64,000 nt of DNA from Halosolutus amylolyticus (GCF_023566055.1 NZ_JALIQP010000003.1:62001-126000), one strand, 5' to 3'. Counted from the stretch's first letter, positions 17,132 to 26,932 are shown. Notes: a model not told the origin generated them from the sequence alone. Made by a program: numbers and translations.

Positions 17132-18295
17132 TCAGTCGACGAAGTCGATGTCGTCGCCCTGCGGTTCCGGCTGGACGGCCTCGCCGTCCGGGCGGCCGTA
17201 GATCTGGGGCGATTCGACGCCCGTGACGACGATCATCGTCCGCATACTGCCCTCGAGCGTCTCGTCGATCGAGGTCCCCCAGATAATCCGCGCGTCGGGG
17301 TCGATCCGGTCGTAGATCTCTTCGACGACGCCCTCGGCCTCCTCGATGGCCATGTCGTTGCCGCCGGTGACGTTGACCAGCGCGGAACTCGCCCCGGAGA
17401 TGTCGACGTCCAGGAGGGGCGATCGCAGGGCGGTCTTGACGGAGTCCTCGGCCTTGGCCTCGGAGTCTGCCTCGCCGAGACCGATCATCGCGACGCCGCC
17501 GCGCTCCATGACGGTCCGGACGTCGGCGAAGTCGAGGTTGACGAGGCCGGGTTTCGTGATCAGTTCCGTGATGCCCTTGACCGAGCGCATCAGCACCTCG
17601 TCGCTGACCTTGAACGCCTGCCGGACGGGGAGTTTGCCGACCGAGTCGAGCAGGCGATCGTTGGGGACGACGATCACGGTGTCGGAGACGTCGCGCAGGC
17701 GCTCGAGACCGGCTTCGGCGTTCGTCCGGCGGACCTCACCTTCGGCGGTGAACGGCGTCGTGACGATCGAGATCGTCAGCGCGCCGGCTTCGCGGGCCGC
17801 CTTGGCGACCACGGGCGCAGAGCCGGTCCCGGTGCCGCCGCCGAGGCCGGCGGTGACGAACACCATGTCCGAGCCGTCGATCGCGTCGTAGATGTCCTGC
17901 TGGCTCTCGAGGGCGGCCTCCTCGCCGACCTGGGGGAGCGACCCGGCGCCGCGGCCGCCGGTCTTGTCCTCGCCCATGAGGATCTTGGTGTCGGCCTCGA
18001 TCTCCACGAGGTGCTGGACGTCGGTGTTGGCGGCGACGAGTTTCGCGCCGTGGATCCCCTCCTCGTGCATGCGGTTGATGGTGTTCCCGCCGGCACCGCC
18101 ACAGCCGACGACGGTGATGTCGGTCTGGAGGTCCTGGAGAACGTCTTTCAGTTCGTCGTCGGTCATCGTCCCCGTGTCTCGGGTACCGTCTGACGCCCCC
18201 TCGGAGGATTCGTGGCCATCCTGTGGCACGCCGCCGGGAGTCTCCCCCGACTCCCCTTCGGCCTCGTCGATGGCGTCGTCGATGATGGAGTCCAT
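17132..18295 (-). CDS. ftsZ1: Cell division protein FtsZ, FtsZ1 type
   Basis: A 387-residue tubulin-superfamily GTPase. The N-terminal tail [15 protein letters not shown] is the mark of haloarchaeal FtsZ1, which with FtsZ2 forms the midcell ring and acts as an assembly scaffold. GTP-binding motifs: [15 protein letters not shown] near 60-74, the tubulin signature [12 protein letters not shown] near 149-160, and the T7 synergy loop NLDFADVR near 249-256. The C-terminal tail ends in DDIDFVD. Upstream is an AT-rich region with GTAATATACC and GGTAATTATG as TATA candidates. Flanking genes are not divisome genes. Confidence 0.95.
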   Translation of the reverse strand: MDSIIDDAIDEAEGESGETPGGVPQDGHESSEGASDGTRDTGTMTDDELKDVLQDLQTDITVVGCGGAGGNTINRMHEEGIHGAKLVAANTDVQHLVEIEADTKILMGEDKTGGRGAGSLPQVGEEAALESQQDIYDAIDGSDMVFVTAGLGGGTGTGSAPVVAKAAREAGALTISIVTTPFTAEGEVRRTNAEAGLERLRDVSDTVIVVPNDRLLDSVGKLPVRQAFKVSDEVLMRSVKGITELITKPGLVNLDFADVRTVMERGGVAMIGLGEADSEAKAEDSVKTALRSPLLDVDISGASSALVNVTGGNDMAIEEAEGVVEEIYDRIDPDARIIWGTSIDETLEGSMRTMIVVTGVESPQIYGRPDGEAVQPEPQGDDIDFVD

Positions 18296-18453
18296 TCTTG
18301 ACACTGACTAAAAGATGGAGCATAATTACCTTTCCCCTACACGTCAGCCGCGCGTCTGACACGTAAACGGTATATTACATATCTACAATCGAATGTGAGG
18401 AACGCGAATTACGTCGGCGGGTAAGTCTGAATTAGTGTCTCATTTCCCTTCGA

Positions 18454-19776
18454 TCAGATCGGGAACTCGTGAGTCTGCCGGCTGGAAACTCTCTCAGGAG
18501 TGACCTGTTCGCCGTCGATCGTAACCGACTCGCCCGAGGCGAGCGCGCCGAACTTCGGTCCCTCCGGGACGCCGACCTCGCGAGCGAGCGCCGGGTCGAA
18601 CGCGGTCTCCTCGGCGACGACGGCATCGTCCTCGATCCGTACCGTCTCGTACTTCCGTTCGAGCACCGCCGCCAGCGCTTCGACGATCGCGTCCCGGTCC
18701 TCGATCGCCGGGACGGCCGCCGTCGAACCGACGCGACTGCCCCCGTTCTCGGTCGCGAACGCGACGGTGGTCTCCTCGACGATCGTTCGCACCCGATCGG
18801 GATCGATCGCCTCCGCGGCGTCGACCAGATCTCCGGGGAGGTCGACGACGACGAACGACGACTCGCGTCGCCCGCCGAACCGGACGCCGTCGTCGACGGG
18901 GCCGAGGTCCGTCTCGACCGCCTCGACGAAGGCGAGCGATCGGTCCGCGACCTCGCGGAGCCACGTCTCGCTCACGACGCGGTAGCCGAGGTCCTCGATC
19001 GTCGCCGCGAGGTCGGGGTGGTCGCCGTCGAGTACCGCGATGTCGGCCTCGCTGGCCGCGAAGGCTCGATCGAGCACGTCCCGGTGGCTGGCCGGTCGGC
19101 CCATCGCCTCGAGCGCCCAGTCGGCGGCGACGTGGCCGACGGCCCACGGCGTCTCGCGGACGATCCGGCCGAACCGGGGCGCGTAGTGGTTGCCGCCGAA
19201 GCCGACGACCTGGCGCCGGCGGTGTGGATCGACCCCGCGCAGGTCGAGGATGGCGCGCGCGACGGCCTCGGCACCCGCCGGATCGTCCCACTGTTCGTCG
19301 CCGCTGCCGAGTTCGGCGAACAGCGACGGACACCCCACCGCGGACGGGCCGTGGTGGGTACACTCCATCCCGACGTCGTAGCCGTCGGGAGCGTACTCGT
19401 CGAAGGCCGCGAGGAGGCGATCGAGCGCGTTCGGAGCCGCTTCCGCGAGGGCCTCGTCGTCGCCGCCGAACTCCGCCGGGCCGAAGTTCCCCGTGAAGTG
19501 GCCCGTCAGGAGCCGGCCGGTGTCCCCGGAGTGGCGCGAGGCGAACACCAGCAGGTCGGGTTCGCAGTCGAACGCGTCGGCGGGCGACTCGAGTTCGATG
19601 TGGAGGCCGTCGAACGAGCGGAGTTCGGCACCGTCAGTCCGGTAGTAGGTGCCGCCGCCGTCGGCCGGATCGCGGTCGTCGTCGGTCCGTTCCGTCCAGT
19701 CCGCGCGCTCGCGGAGGTGGTCACAGATGTGGACCGACGCGCGATCGGCGCGGCTTTCGACGATGGCGAGGGTCAT
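18454..19776 (-). CDS. dtdA: D-aminoacyl-tRNA deacylase DtdA
   Basis: DtdA (the archaeal/plant GEK1 type) removes D-amino acids mistakenly attached to tRNA. The 440-residue protein carries VFASRHSGDTG (near 77-87), GMECTHHGP (near 136-144) and VGFGGNHYAPRF (near 190-201), the zinc-dependent core of the family. The region after about 280 is a long C-terminal extension common in halophilic archaea and absent from shorter archaeal homologues. It diverges from the PAS/Bat regulator with about 150 bases between starts. Confidence 0.93.
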   Translation of the reverse strand: MTLAIVESRADRASVHICDHLRERADWTERTDDDRDPADGGGTYYRTDGAELRSFDGLHIELESPADAFDCEPDLLVFASRHSGDTGRLLTGHFTGNFGPAEFGGDDEALAEAAPNALDRLLAAFDEYAPDGYDVGMECTHHGPSAVGCPSLFAELGSGDEQWDDPAGAEAVARAILDLRGVDPHRRRQVVGFGGNHYAPRFGRIVRETPWAVGHVAADWALEAMGRPASHRDVLDRAFAASEADIAVLDGDHPDLAATIEDLGYRVVSETWLREVADRSLAFVEAVETDLGPVDDGVRFGGRRESSFVVVDLPGDLVDAAEAIDPDRVRTIVEETTVAFATENGGSRVGSTAAVPAIEDRDAIVEALAAVLERKYETVRIEDDAVVAEETAFDPALAREVGVPEGPKFGALASGESVTIDGEQVTPERVSSRQTHEFPI

Positions 19777-19928
19777 ACCGGAAGCGGGGGCGGGAGGCCG
19801 TTAACGGAATCGATTCGCCGTTCCCGGAGGTGCGTGAAGGCGCCGCATATTACCATAGGTGGCGCGCGGTAGCCGGTGACGAACTTTTGCATATGGCCGA
19901 ACTAGTGATACGTCCTTCGATACCCAAG

Positions 19929-22289
19929 ATGACCGATACCGATCGGACTGGTGGGCCGGACGAGTTTCCCGTCGAGGCGCGTCGGGTAGCCAATCTGGTA
20001 CCCAACTGTGCGATCTACGTCCTCGATCGGGACGGCTACGTGGCGGTCTGGAGCGAGGCTGCCAGTCGACTCACCGGCTACCCCCAGTCCGACGCCGTCG
20101 GCATCCACTACGAGCAGTTCTTCCCGGACCCGGTACGCGAAGAAGACCGGGCCGAGCAACTGCTCTCCGAGGCGGCCGCGGACGAACAGGTCCGGACCGA
20201 GGGGTGGCGGCGGAAACGCGACGGTTCGTTGTACCGGGCCCGCGAGGTCCTCGCCGTGGTGCGAGACGGGGACTCGGCGGCGGCGAACGGATACGTGGTC
20301 GTCACGCACGACGTGACCGTCGAGCACGAGCAGGCGGACGCGCTTCGCACCGAGAAGGCGGTCGTCGAGAGCATTCTGGACGCGCAGCCGGACATCCTCT
20401 ACGCGTTCGACCGCGACGACACCCTGCTTCACTGGAACGATCGGCTCGAGACGGTGACCGGCTACGATCCCGACGACCTCGCCGACATGGGGCCGCTCGC
20501 GTTCGTCGCCCCGGAGGACCGCGACCGGATCGGGGAGGCGATCGATCGGATCCTCGAGGCGGGCGATCGGGTCGCGCTCGAGGGGACCCTCCTGACTGCG
20601 GCGGGAGAGCGGCTCCCCTACGAGTTCAACAGCGCCCCGATCGTCGACGAGCACGGGACCGTGCTGGGCTTTACCGGCGTCGGCCGGGACGTCAGCGACC
20701 GACGGGCGCGCGAGCGGGAACTCCGCGAGGAGCGGGCGTTCACGGAGAGCGTCTTCGCCGCCCAGCCCGACATCGTCTACGCGTTCGACGCGGACGGAAC
20801 CTTCCGCAAGTGGAACGAGCAGGTGCCGGCCGTCACGGGGTACTCGGACGCGGAACTGGCCGAGATGGAGCCGGACGAGTTCGTCCCCCCGGAGGACCGC
20901 GACCGGATCGGGGAGGCGATCGATCGGATCCTCGAGGCGGGCGAGCAGACCACCGCGGAGGCGGAGCTCCTGACGAAAGACGGCACGCGGATTCCCTACG
21001 AGTTCAGCGGGGCCCGAATGCGCGCCGAGGACGGCACCGTGCTGGGATTCACCGGCGTCGGCCGCGACGTGAGCGATCGAAAGGCACGCGAACGAGAACT
21101 CGAACGGATCGACCAACTCAACGGCGTCATTCGGGCGATCAACGACGAACTCGTCAGTGTCGAGACGCGACGGGAACTGGAGCGGGCGATCGTCGAGGCG
21201 TTCGTCACTGTCGACTCGATCGCCGGGGCGGTCGTCGGCACGTACGACGCCCCGGACGGGTTCGATCCGCGCGTCCAGGCCGGCGGCGACGTGCCGGCGG
21301 ACGCCGGCCTCCTTCCCGAACCCGCCGAGGCGTCGGCGGTCGACCCCGCAGACATCGCCGGGGAACGGGAACGCGTCGCGACGCGTCGCCACCTCCAGGA
21401 GGACCCGATCGACGAGTGGCGGGCCGTCGCCGACGAGGACGGCTACCGCGCCGTCGTGGCGGTCCCGTTCGTCGCAGAACGGCGGCTGGTCGGTATGCTC
21501 GGGCTGTACGCGTCGGTTCCGGACGCGTTCGATGACCGCGAGCGAGAGATCCTCCAGGAGTTCGGCGGCACGATCGGCCACGCGATCAACGCGATGGCAG
21601 TTCGACGCCTCCTCTACGCGGACACCGTCGTCGAACTCGAGTTCGAGGCGACCGATCGCGGGGACGTGTGTATCGACCTCTCCCGGGAGGGCGACTGTCG
21701 GCTCTCGATCGATCACCTGCTCCCGTTGACCGACGAGGTGTTCGTCTACTACCTCACCGCGTCCGGGATCGACGCCGATCGGTTCCGTGATCTCGCGACG
21801 GCACGGCCGGAGATCGGGGAACTGCGCCGGATCGACGGCGACCCGACGGCCCACCGCTGGGAGGTCGAGATCCACGGCTCGACGATTGCGGCCTTTCTCA
21901 CCGAGTACGGTGCGCGGGTTCGCTCCCAGGAGATCGACGGCGGAGTGGCGACCCTGGTCGTCGAGGCGAGCCCCGACACGGCGGTTCGCGAACTCACCGA
22001 CGCCTTCCAGTCGACGTACCCCGAGACGACTCTCGTCGCCAAACGGACCGTCGAACGACCGCTCGACGCGGGCGGCGACTTCGGATCCGCGATCGACCCG
22101 GACCTGACGGAGAAACAGCGGACGGCGCTCGAGGCGGCCTACTACGGCGGCTACTTCGAGTGGCCCAGCCGGCAGAGCGACGCCGGAGACGTCGCCGATC
22201 GGCTCGGCATCGCTCGCCAGACGTTCCACCAGCACCTGCGCGTGGCCGAGGCGAAGCTTCTCGAGGCGTATCTCGAGGACGGGACCTGA
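19929..22289 (+). CDS. PAS-GAF-Bat-type transcriptional regulator with HTH_10
   Basis: A 786-residue haloarchaeal regulator of the bacterio-opsin activator (Bat) family. Order of domains: three PAS domains (about 18-140, 150-265, 275-390, each with the IxAxDxDGxxxxWN-like core and a final GVGRDVSDR block), a GAF domain (about 410-580), the Bat-associated domain (about 590-735), and an HTH_10 DNA-binding domain (ADRLGIARQTFHQHLR near 755-770). PAS2 and PAS3 share a 58-base identical stretch. Sensor ligand and targets are unknown; Bat itself responds to light or oxygen. The start MTDTDRT was chosen as the first ATG compatible with the domain order. Confidence 0.9.
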   Translation: MTDTDRTGGPDEFPVEARRVANLVPNCAIYVLDRDGYVAVWSEAASRLTGYPQSDAVGIHYEQFFPDPVREEDRAEQLLSEAAADEQVRTEGWRRKRDGSLYRAREVLAVVRDGDSAAANGYVVVTHDVTVEHEQADALRTEKAVVESILDAQPDILYAFDRDDTLLHWNDRLETVTGYDPDDLADMGPLAFVAPEDRDRIGEAIDRILEAGDRVALEGTLLTAAGERLPYEFNSAPIVDEHGTVLGFTGVGRDVSDRRARERELREERAFTESVFAAQPDIVYAFDADGTFRKWNEQVPAVTGYSDAELAEMEPDEFVPPEDRDRIGEAIDRILEAGEQTTAEAELLTKDGTRIPYEFSGARMRAEDGTVLGFTGVGRDVSDRKARERELERIDQLNGVIRAINDELVSVETRRELERAIVEAFVTVDSIAGAVVGTYDAPDGFDPRVQAGGDVPADAGLLPEPAEASAVDPADIAGERERVATRRHLQEDPIDEWRAVADEDGYRAVVAVPFVAERRLVGMLGLYASVPDAFDDREREILQEFGGTIGHAINAMAVRRLLYADTVVELEFEATDRGDVCIDLSREGDCRLSIDHLLPLTDEVFVYYLTASGIDADRFRDLATARPEIGELRRIDGDPTAHRWEVEIHGSTIAAFLTEYGARVRSQEIDGGVATLVVEASPDTAVRELTDAFQSTYPETTLVAKRTVERPLDAGGDFGSAIDPDLTEKQRTALEAAYYGGYFEWPSRQSDAGDVADRLGIARQTFHQHLRVAEAKLLEAYLEDGT
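20509..20566 (+). repeat. Direct repeat in PAS2, identical to 20887-20944
   Basis: 58 bases are identical between the second and third PAS domains, coding for PEDRDRIGEAIDRILEAG. Flanking PAS sequence is much more diverged, which suggests local gene conversion or a recent internal duplication. Confidence 0.9.
20887..20944 (+). repeat. Direct repeat in PAS3, partner of 20509-20566
   Basis: Second copy of the 58-base identity inside the same gene, lying 378 bases downstream, exactly 126 codons, so the reading frame is preserved between the copies. Confidence 0.9.
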
Positions 22290-22411
22290 CGGCCGGACCC
22301 GAAACGGCCGCGACGCTCCGTTTTTCGGCGGAGACGACTCGATTTCACAACCAGGTAATACCAGAGCACGCAGGTACACTCCTTTCCCGCATTCGTCGTC
22401 TGGCTCGTGTA

Positions 22412-23707
22412 ATGACAGCACGTTCGACCGAGACTGATCCGACGACCGCCGCGTTCGACGCCCTCTCGTCGTCTCGACGCCGCTATCTTCTCGCCCTTCT
22501 CTGCGATCGAGACGACGCGATGCCGGTCTCGCTGTCGACGCTCGCGACCGACGTCGCGACGCTGGAACACGATCACCCGATCGTGACCGACGAGCAGGCG
22601 CGACGCGCACACGTCCGGCTCGTCCACGTCGACGTGCCGAAACTCGTCGATCTGGGCGTCGTCACTCGCGACGCGGGACGGGCGGACGATGGGTCGAACG
22701 CGACCGAGGACGCGATCGCACTCGCGGACCACCCGATGCTCGAGATGCCGTGGGTCCGGACGCTCCTCGAGACCCCCTCGGGCGCGGTCTGTGACGAGGC
22801 GAGGCTCGATCGGACACTCGAGGCGCTCCGTTCGCCCCGTCGTCGGACCGTCCTCACCGTCATCGCGGGCCAGCGTGGCCCGGTTTCGATCGCCGACCTG
22901 GCAACGCTGGTCGTCGCGACCGAATCGGACGGGAAACGGCTGGTCGACGTCACCGAACCGGAATCGACGACCCTCGAGCAGACGCTCGTCCACGAGCACG
23001 TCCCGGCGCTCGAGGACGCCGGCCTGATTGCCAGGGACGACGATCGCGTCGCGATCGCCGCCGACGCACCGCCGTTCCAGGCCGACTGGATCGCCGAGAG
23101 TCCGATCGGCGACGTGGCCGACCTGGGATCGACGTCGCCGGTGCAGGGCGTGCCGAGTTCGGTTCCGGCTGGGTCCGAGGGGCCTGGAGCGACGCCCGCG
23201 AGCGGACGTTGCTGGACGGTCGAGGGATGTGAGGCGGTGATCGCGAGAGGGAACGAGATCGCCGATCGCGCCACCGACGAACTGTTCGTGACGGTGTCCG
23301 ATCGGGGACGCCTCCAGGATCGGTGTCTCGAACGCTGGAGTGCCGCCGTCGATCGCGGCGTCGACGTCTACGTCGGCTCCAGTTCGGACCGCGTTCGGGA
23401 GATCGTTCGGAGCGCGTCGGACGACATTACCGTCTGTGAGCCGCAGTTCGACTGGCTCAACCTCCCGATCGAGCGGATCCACCCCGGCCGCCTCGTGTTC
23501 GCCGATCGCGAGGCCGCCATGCTGGTCACGATCGACGGCTCAGGAGCCGCCGAGCAAGCGCGGGCGACGGCGATCACCGGGACGGGGACGAACAACGCGC
23601 TGGTCCAGCTCCTCGGCGAACACCTCGGTCCCCGCCTCGATCGGCTCGCGGCCCGCTCCGACGACGTCGACGGGTGCGACGAGCGCGTGACCCCGATTCC
23701 GATGTGA
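22412..23707 (+). CDS. Transcriptional regulator with two DUF7344-type winged helices
   Basis: A 431-residue protein with two similar winged-helix segments: FDALSSSRRRYLLALLCD near 15-32 and LEALRSPRRRTVLTVIAGQ near 133-151, each followed by a VxxxHVPxLxDxGL-like wing (VHVDVPKLVDLGVV and VHEHVPALEDAGLI). This duplicated unit is the halobacterial DUF7344 HTH. The C-terminal 170 residues (RCWTVEGCEAVI onward) resemble the effector-like domain of TrmB/TbsP-type regulators (VTVSDRGRLQDRC, VYVGSSSDRVREI). Ligand and targets are unknown. The ATG at 22412 sits just after an AT-rich spacer. Confidence 0.72.
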   Translation: MTARSTETDPTTAAFDALSSSRRRYLLALLCDRDDAMPVSLSTLATDVATLEHDHPIVTDEQARRAHVRLVHVDVPKLVDLGVVTRDAGRADDGSNATEDAIALADHPMLEMPWVRTLLETPSGAVCDEARLDRTLEALRSPRRRTVLTVIAGQRGPVSIADLATLVVATESDGKRLVDVTEPESTTLEQTLVHEHVPALEDAGLIARDDDRVAIAADAPPFQADWIAESPIGDVADLGSTSPVQGVPSSVPAGSEGPGATPASGRCWTVEGCEAVIARGNEIADRATDELFVTVSDRGRLQDRCLERWSAAVDRGVDVYVGSSSDRVREIVRSASDDITVCEPQFDWLNLPIERIHPGRLVFADREAAMLVTIDGSGAAEQARATAITGTGTNNALVQLLGEHLGPRLDRLAARSDDVDGCDERVTPIPM

Positions 23708-23852
23708 GCGCGGCTGCTGCCCGTTCACCCGCCGGGTTCCGACCATCTGATCAGCACGGAGCGCGGCGAGGACCGGTCTCGAATGTCGCGGACGACGAAC
23801 GTCGGACAAGGTTTATCTTTGTGTGCGTTGCTATCATCTATCGTGATTCTGG

Positions 23853-23966
23853 ATGAGTAGACGGAACTACGAGTGCGAGGAGTGTGCCGAGACAGTGTAT
23901 CCGCACACCTACCGCGCAACCTGTCCGGAGTGTGGAGGATCCCTGCGAACCGGGCAGATCCCGTAG
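23853..23966 (+). CDS. Rubrerythrin-like zinc-ribbon microprotein
   Basis: A 37-residue protein, MSRRNYECEECAETVYP at the start and TCPECGG later: two CxxC knuckles that form one zinc ribbon of rubredoxin/rubrerythrin type. Halobacterial genomes carry many such short proteins, often annotated as rubrerythrin-like domain proteins. It is cysteine-rich in the usual spacing (YECEEC...TCPECG) and has a clean ATG and TAG. An AT-rich stretch (AAGGTTTATCTTTG) about 40 bases upstream is a likely promoter. Confidence 0.8.
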   Translation: MSRRNYECEECAETVYPHTYRATCPECGGSLRTGQIP

Positions 23967-24021
23967 TCGGCAGTGTGTCGCCACGATCGGCGTGACCGGT
24001 CTCGAACTGGTCAGTCGCGGA

Positions 24022-24966
24022 TCAGGGAACCAGCAGGTAGATGAAGGCGATGTAGCCGACGACGAGCCCCGCCCCGTCGAGCCGCGTCAGCCGGCGGCCG
24101 TAGCCCATCATCCCGACCAGCAGGACGGTGAAGGCGACCATGATCGGGAGTTCGAACCGGAGCGTCGGCGCGGCGATCTCGATCGGTGTGATCAGCGCGA
24201 CGATCCCGAGGACGGCGAGGACGTTGTAGATGTTCGAACCGACGACGTTCCCGATCGCGAACGCGGTTTCCCCGCGGAGGGCGCCGACGACGGAGGCCGC
24301 CAGTTCGGGCAGCGACGTCCCCAGTGCGAGGACGGTGAGCCCGATGAACAGGTCGGAGAAACCGAGCGCCGACAGGAGGGTCGTGCCGCCGGAGACGAGC
24401 CACCGGGAGCCGAGCACGAGCGCGACGAGGCCGCCGATCACGAGCGCCACGTCGCGAGCGCCGATTCCGCCGCCCGCATCCGGTTCGTCCATCATCGGTG
24501 CCGGATCGGCGTTCACGGAGTGGAGGAGGTAACCGGTGAACCCGGCGAGGACCAGCAGAAAGATCGTGCCTTCGAGGCGACCGATCGTGCCGTTCGCGCC
24601 GAGACCGACGAGCAAGAGTGCCGCGAAGATCATGAACGGAACGTGGCGACGCATGACGGTCTCGGAGACCGACAGGGGTTTGATGAGGGCGGAGACGCCC
24701 AGCACCAGCCCGATGTTCGCGATGTTCGAGCCGACGACGGCCCCGAGGCCGATATCCGTCGAGACGTCGAGCGCGCCGATGGTCGCGACGAAGAGTTCGG
24801 GCGCCGTGGTGGCGAAGGCGATGACCGTCACGCCGACGGTCGCCGCGCGGAGCCCGAACCCGAGTGCGAGCCGACCCGCGCCGGCGACGAGCAACTCGGC
24901 CCCGCCGTACAGTGCGACGATCCCGGCAAGGAGCAACACTATCGCGAGCGGGATCCCGGAGAGCAT
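24022..24966 (-). CDS. Sodium/calcium exchanger family protein (CaCA)
   Basis: A 314-residue integral membrane protein with ten or so helices in two inverted halves. The paired alpha repeats are clear: TTAPELFVATIGAL followed by GAVVGSNIANIGLVLG (about 53-90) and GTSLPELAASVVGAL followed by GNVVGSNIYNVLAVLG (about 205-250). These G(T/S)xxPE and GSNxxN motifs hold the ion site in YrbG/CaxA-like exchangers. It would exchange Na+ (or K+) for Ca2+ or another cation. It lies alone between a zinc-ribbon gene and the hydrolase gene. Confidence 0.92.
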   Translation of the reverse strand: MLSGIPLAIVLLLAGIVALYGGAELLVAGAGRLALGFGLRAATVGVTVIAFATTAPELFVATIGALDVSTDIGLGAVVGSNIANIGLVLGVSALIKPLSVSETVMRRHVPFMIFAALLLVGLGANGTIGRLEGTIFLLVLAGFTGYLLHSVNADPAPMMDEPDAGGGIGARDVALVIGGLVALVLGSRWLVSGGTTLLSALGFSDLFIGLTVLALGTSLPELAASVVGALRGETAFAIGNVVGSNIYNVLAVLGIVALITPIEIAAPTLRFELPIMVAFTVLLVGMMGYGRRLTRLDGAGLVVGYIAFIYLLVP

Positions 24967-25068
24967 GTGGGCCGCTACTCGCGACCCGGGGATAAGGATC
25001 CCGAAACGGCCCGGCGGCTCAGGGTTCTGGACGTCGATCGGCGGATCGGTTCGTGCTCGGCCGGCCGC

Positions 25069-25947
25069 TCAGAACTGCCGCCGCCGGAGTTCGTCGAGAC
25101 AGTTCTCGCCGTCGAACTCGATCGACGACGGCTTGAAATAGTTACAGTGGCCGTCGACCGAATCCACCGGCACGTCCGTGAAATTCTCGGGTGGGTCGTC
25201 GCTGGTGAACCAGCCACTGCAGTCCGATCCCGAACACCCGATTCCGGCGGTCCACTCCCGGATCGCGTAGATCGTACAGACGATGTCGTCGTTCGCCGAG
25301 TGGTAGTTGTACACGTGACCGGCGTTGTCCCGGATCCCGTCCTCGAACTCCCCACAGACCGCGTCGGGATCGATCGCGCCGCCCAGCAGGGCGACCGAAT
25401 CGATCGTCACGCCGTCCAGGTGGGTCAGTGCGGCCAGGGTCACGCGGGCCCCGAGCGAGTGAGCGACGATCGTGATTGAGTCGTACGCGCTCCCGTTCTC
25501 GTTCAGCCAGGCGGCCAGCGTCGTCCCGGCGTCGTTCGCGCGCCACTTCGCGACGGTCCAGGTCACGTTCGAGTCCCACATCGCGGCTACCGCCGGCCGA
25601 TCGACGCCCTCCTCCGCCAGCCCCTGGACGAGCGCGGTCGCCTGGTTCGCGCCGCTCCCGGCGATGTCCTCCAGCCCCTCGCCGCCGAAGAGGCCGTGGA
25701 CGTAGAGCAACAGGTCGCCCGACCCGGGGATTGCCCCGGACTCGACCGGCGTGTCCCCGGCGACGTCGATCCGTTCGTCTATCGGCTCGGGCCAGTGGGT
25801 CAGGCACCCGCCCGTGACCGACCCCGCTGCGACCGACCCCGACGACGCTACGAGTCCGCCGATCCCGGTCGCCGACGCCGTCGCACCGCGCAGTATCGTC
25901 CGTCTATCGATCGTCTGTTCCCCCGTACTTTCGTCGTTCCCACTCAT
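25069..25947 (-). CDS. Tat-exported alpha/beta hydrolase (DUF726-like)
   Basis: A 292-residue secreted protein. A Tat signal (DRRTILRGATASATG near 13-27) precedes the mature domain. LLLYVHGLFGGEG near 78-90 is the oxyanion region, and VAHSLGAR near 156-163 is a lipase-type nucleophile elbow with the active Ser in AHSLG. Several cysteines (about six in the last 120 residues) may form disulfides outside the cell. Start MSGNDEST is chosen since the 18 in-frame codons upstream overlap a palindrome and promoter. Substrate unknown; esterase or lipase-like activity is inferred. Confidence 0.82.
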   Translation of the reverse strand: MSGNDESTGEQTIDRRTILRGATASATGIGGLVASSGSVAAGSVTGGCLTHWPEPIDERIDVAGDTPVESGAIPGSGDLLLYVHGLFGGEGLEDIAGSGANQATALVQGLAEEGVDRPAVAAMWDSNVTWTVAKWRANDAGTTLAAWLNENGSAYDSITIVAHSLGARVTLAALTHLDGVTIDSVALLGGAIDPDAVCGEFEDGIRDNAGHVYNYHSANDDIVCTIYAIREWTAGIGCSGSDCSGWFTSDDPPENFTDVPVDSVDGHCNYFKPSSIEFDGENCLDELRRRQF

Positions 25948-25956
25948 GGTAGTCAC

Positions 25957-25971
25957 GTGCCACCGTGGCAC
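25957..25971. promoter_or_regulatory. Perfect palindrome at the hydrolase transcription start region
   Basis: GTGCCACCGTGGCAC is a 7-base inverted repeat around one base, 10 bases before the ATG of the Tat hydrolase. An AT-rich TATA candidate (ATTTATATGCC on the minus strand, near 26000-26010) lies about 30 bases further upstream, so the palindrome would sit at or just after the transcription start, a position expected for a repressor operator. The binding protein is unknown. Confidence 0.5.
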
Positions 25972-26128
25972 ACTGTAACAGTAATCAATAAACACTGGCA
26001 TATAAATTTCTATGAAGAATATAGTTGAACCAAGTTTCCGTTTCTAGCTATTCGTCCCGATCGCCACGCCGGGACGTGACGAAGTCACATTCGTTATGTC
26101 CCTGCCGACGCGTGGGTTCCGTATGGCT

Positions 26129-26932
26129 ATGGACGTGTACGGGTTGCTGGGCAACCCGGTCGGTCACTCGCTGTCGCCGCCGATGCACGAGGCGGCCTAC
26201 GACGAACGTGGACTTGACGCGCGCTACGTCACCTTCGAACCCGATCGGGACGCGATCGAGGCCGCGATCGACGGTGCCGAGGCGCTCGGCGTCGCGGGGC
26301 TGAACGTGACGATTCCGTTCAAACAGGACGTCCTCGATCGCGTCGTGGCGGACGACCTGGCGCGGCGAATCGGGGCGGTCAACACGATCGACTTCTCGGG
26401 CGACGGGCCGCCGACGGGGCACAACACCGACGCGGAGGGGGCCATGCGCGCGCTCCGGGACCACGACGTCGCGGTCGACGGCGCGGACGCGGTCGTGGTC
26501 GGGGCCGGGGGTGCCGGGCGGGCGATCGCGTTCGGCCTCGCCGACGCGGGCGCGACCGTGGCGATCGCGAACCGGACCGAATCGACGGCACACGATCTCG
26601 CGGCCGAGGTATCCGGGGCGACGGGGCACGGTCTCGGCGCGCTCGCCGACCTGCTCGCGGACGCCGACGTGGCGATCAACGCCACCAGCGTCGGCATGGA
26701 GGAAGACGCGACGCCGATCCCGGCCGAAGCGCTGCACGGCGATCTGGCCGTGATGGACGCCGTCTACCGGCCGCTCGAGACGCGACTGCTTCGGGACGCC
26801 GCGGCGGTCGGGGCGACGACCGTCGACGGCGCCTGGATGTTGCTCTACCAGGGCGTGGAAGCGTTCGAACTGTGGACAGGTCTGGACGCGCCGGTCGACG
26901 CGATGAACGCGGCGTTGCGGTCACGGCTGTGA
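26129..26932 (+). CDS. aroE: Shikimate dehydrogenase
   Basis: Reduces 3-dehydroshikimate to shikimate with NADPH in the pathway to chorismate. The 267-residue protein opens [21 protein letters not shown] with the shikimate-binding SLSP block, has [10 protein letters not shown] near 63-72 (catalytic Lys69), NTDAEGA near 100-106, and the NADP loop [13 protein letters not shown] near 121-133 followed by [19 protein letters not shown] near the end is the family's closing helix. An alternative start lies two codons upstream. Chorismate consumers (pabB/pabA) lie about 1 kb downstream. Confidence 0.94.
   Translation: MDVYGLLGNPVGHSLSPPMHEAAYDERGLDARYVTFEPDRDAIEAAIDGAEALGVAGLNVTIPFKQDVLDRVVADDLARRIGAVNTIDFSGDGPPTGHNTDAEGAMRALRDHDVAVDGADAVVVGAGGAGRAIAFGLADAGATVAIANRTESTAHDLAAEVSGATGHGLGALADLLADADVAINATSVGMEEDATPIPAEALHGDLAVMDAVYRPLETRLLRDAAAVGATTVDGAWMLLYQGVEAFELWTGLDAPVDAMNAALRSRL

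Noticed and set aside
19902-22610. Very long open frame on the minus strand over the PAS regulator
   Set aside because: It mirrors the real gene. High GC and few stop triplets produce long antisense frames; the product has no domain and the opposite frame has three PAS domains, GAF and HTH.
23540-23809. 89-codon minus-strand frame near the end of the double winged-helix regulator
   Set aside because: Shadow of the regulator's C-terminus, with typical antisense composition.
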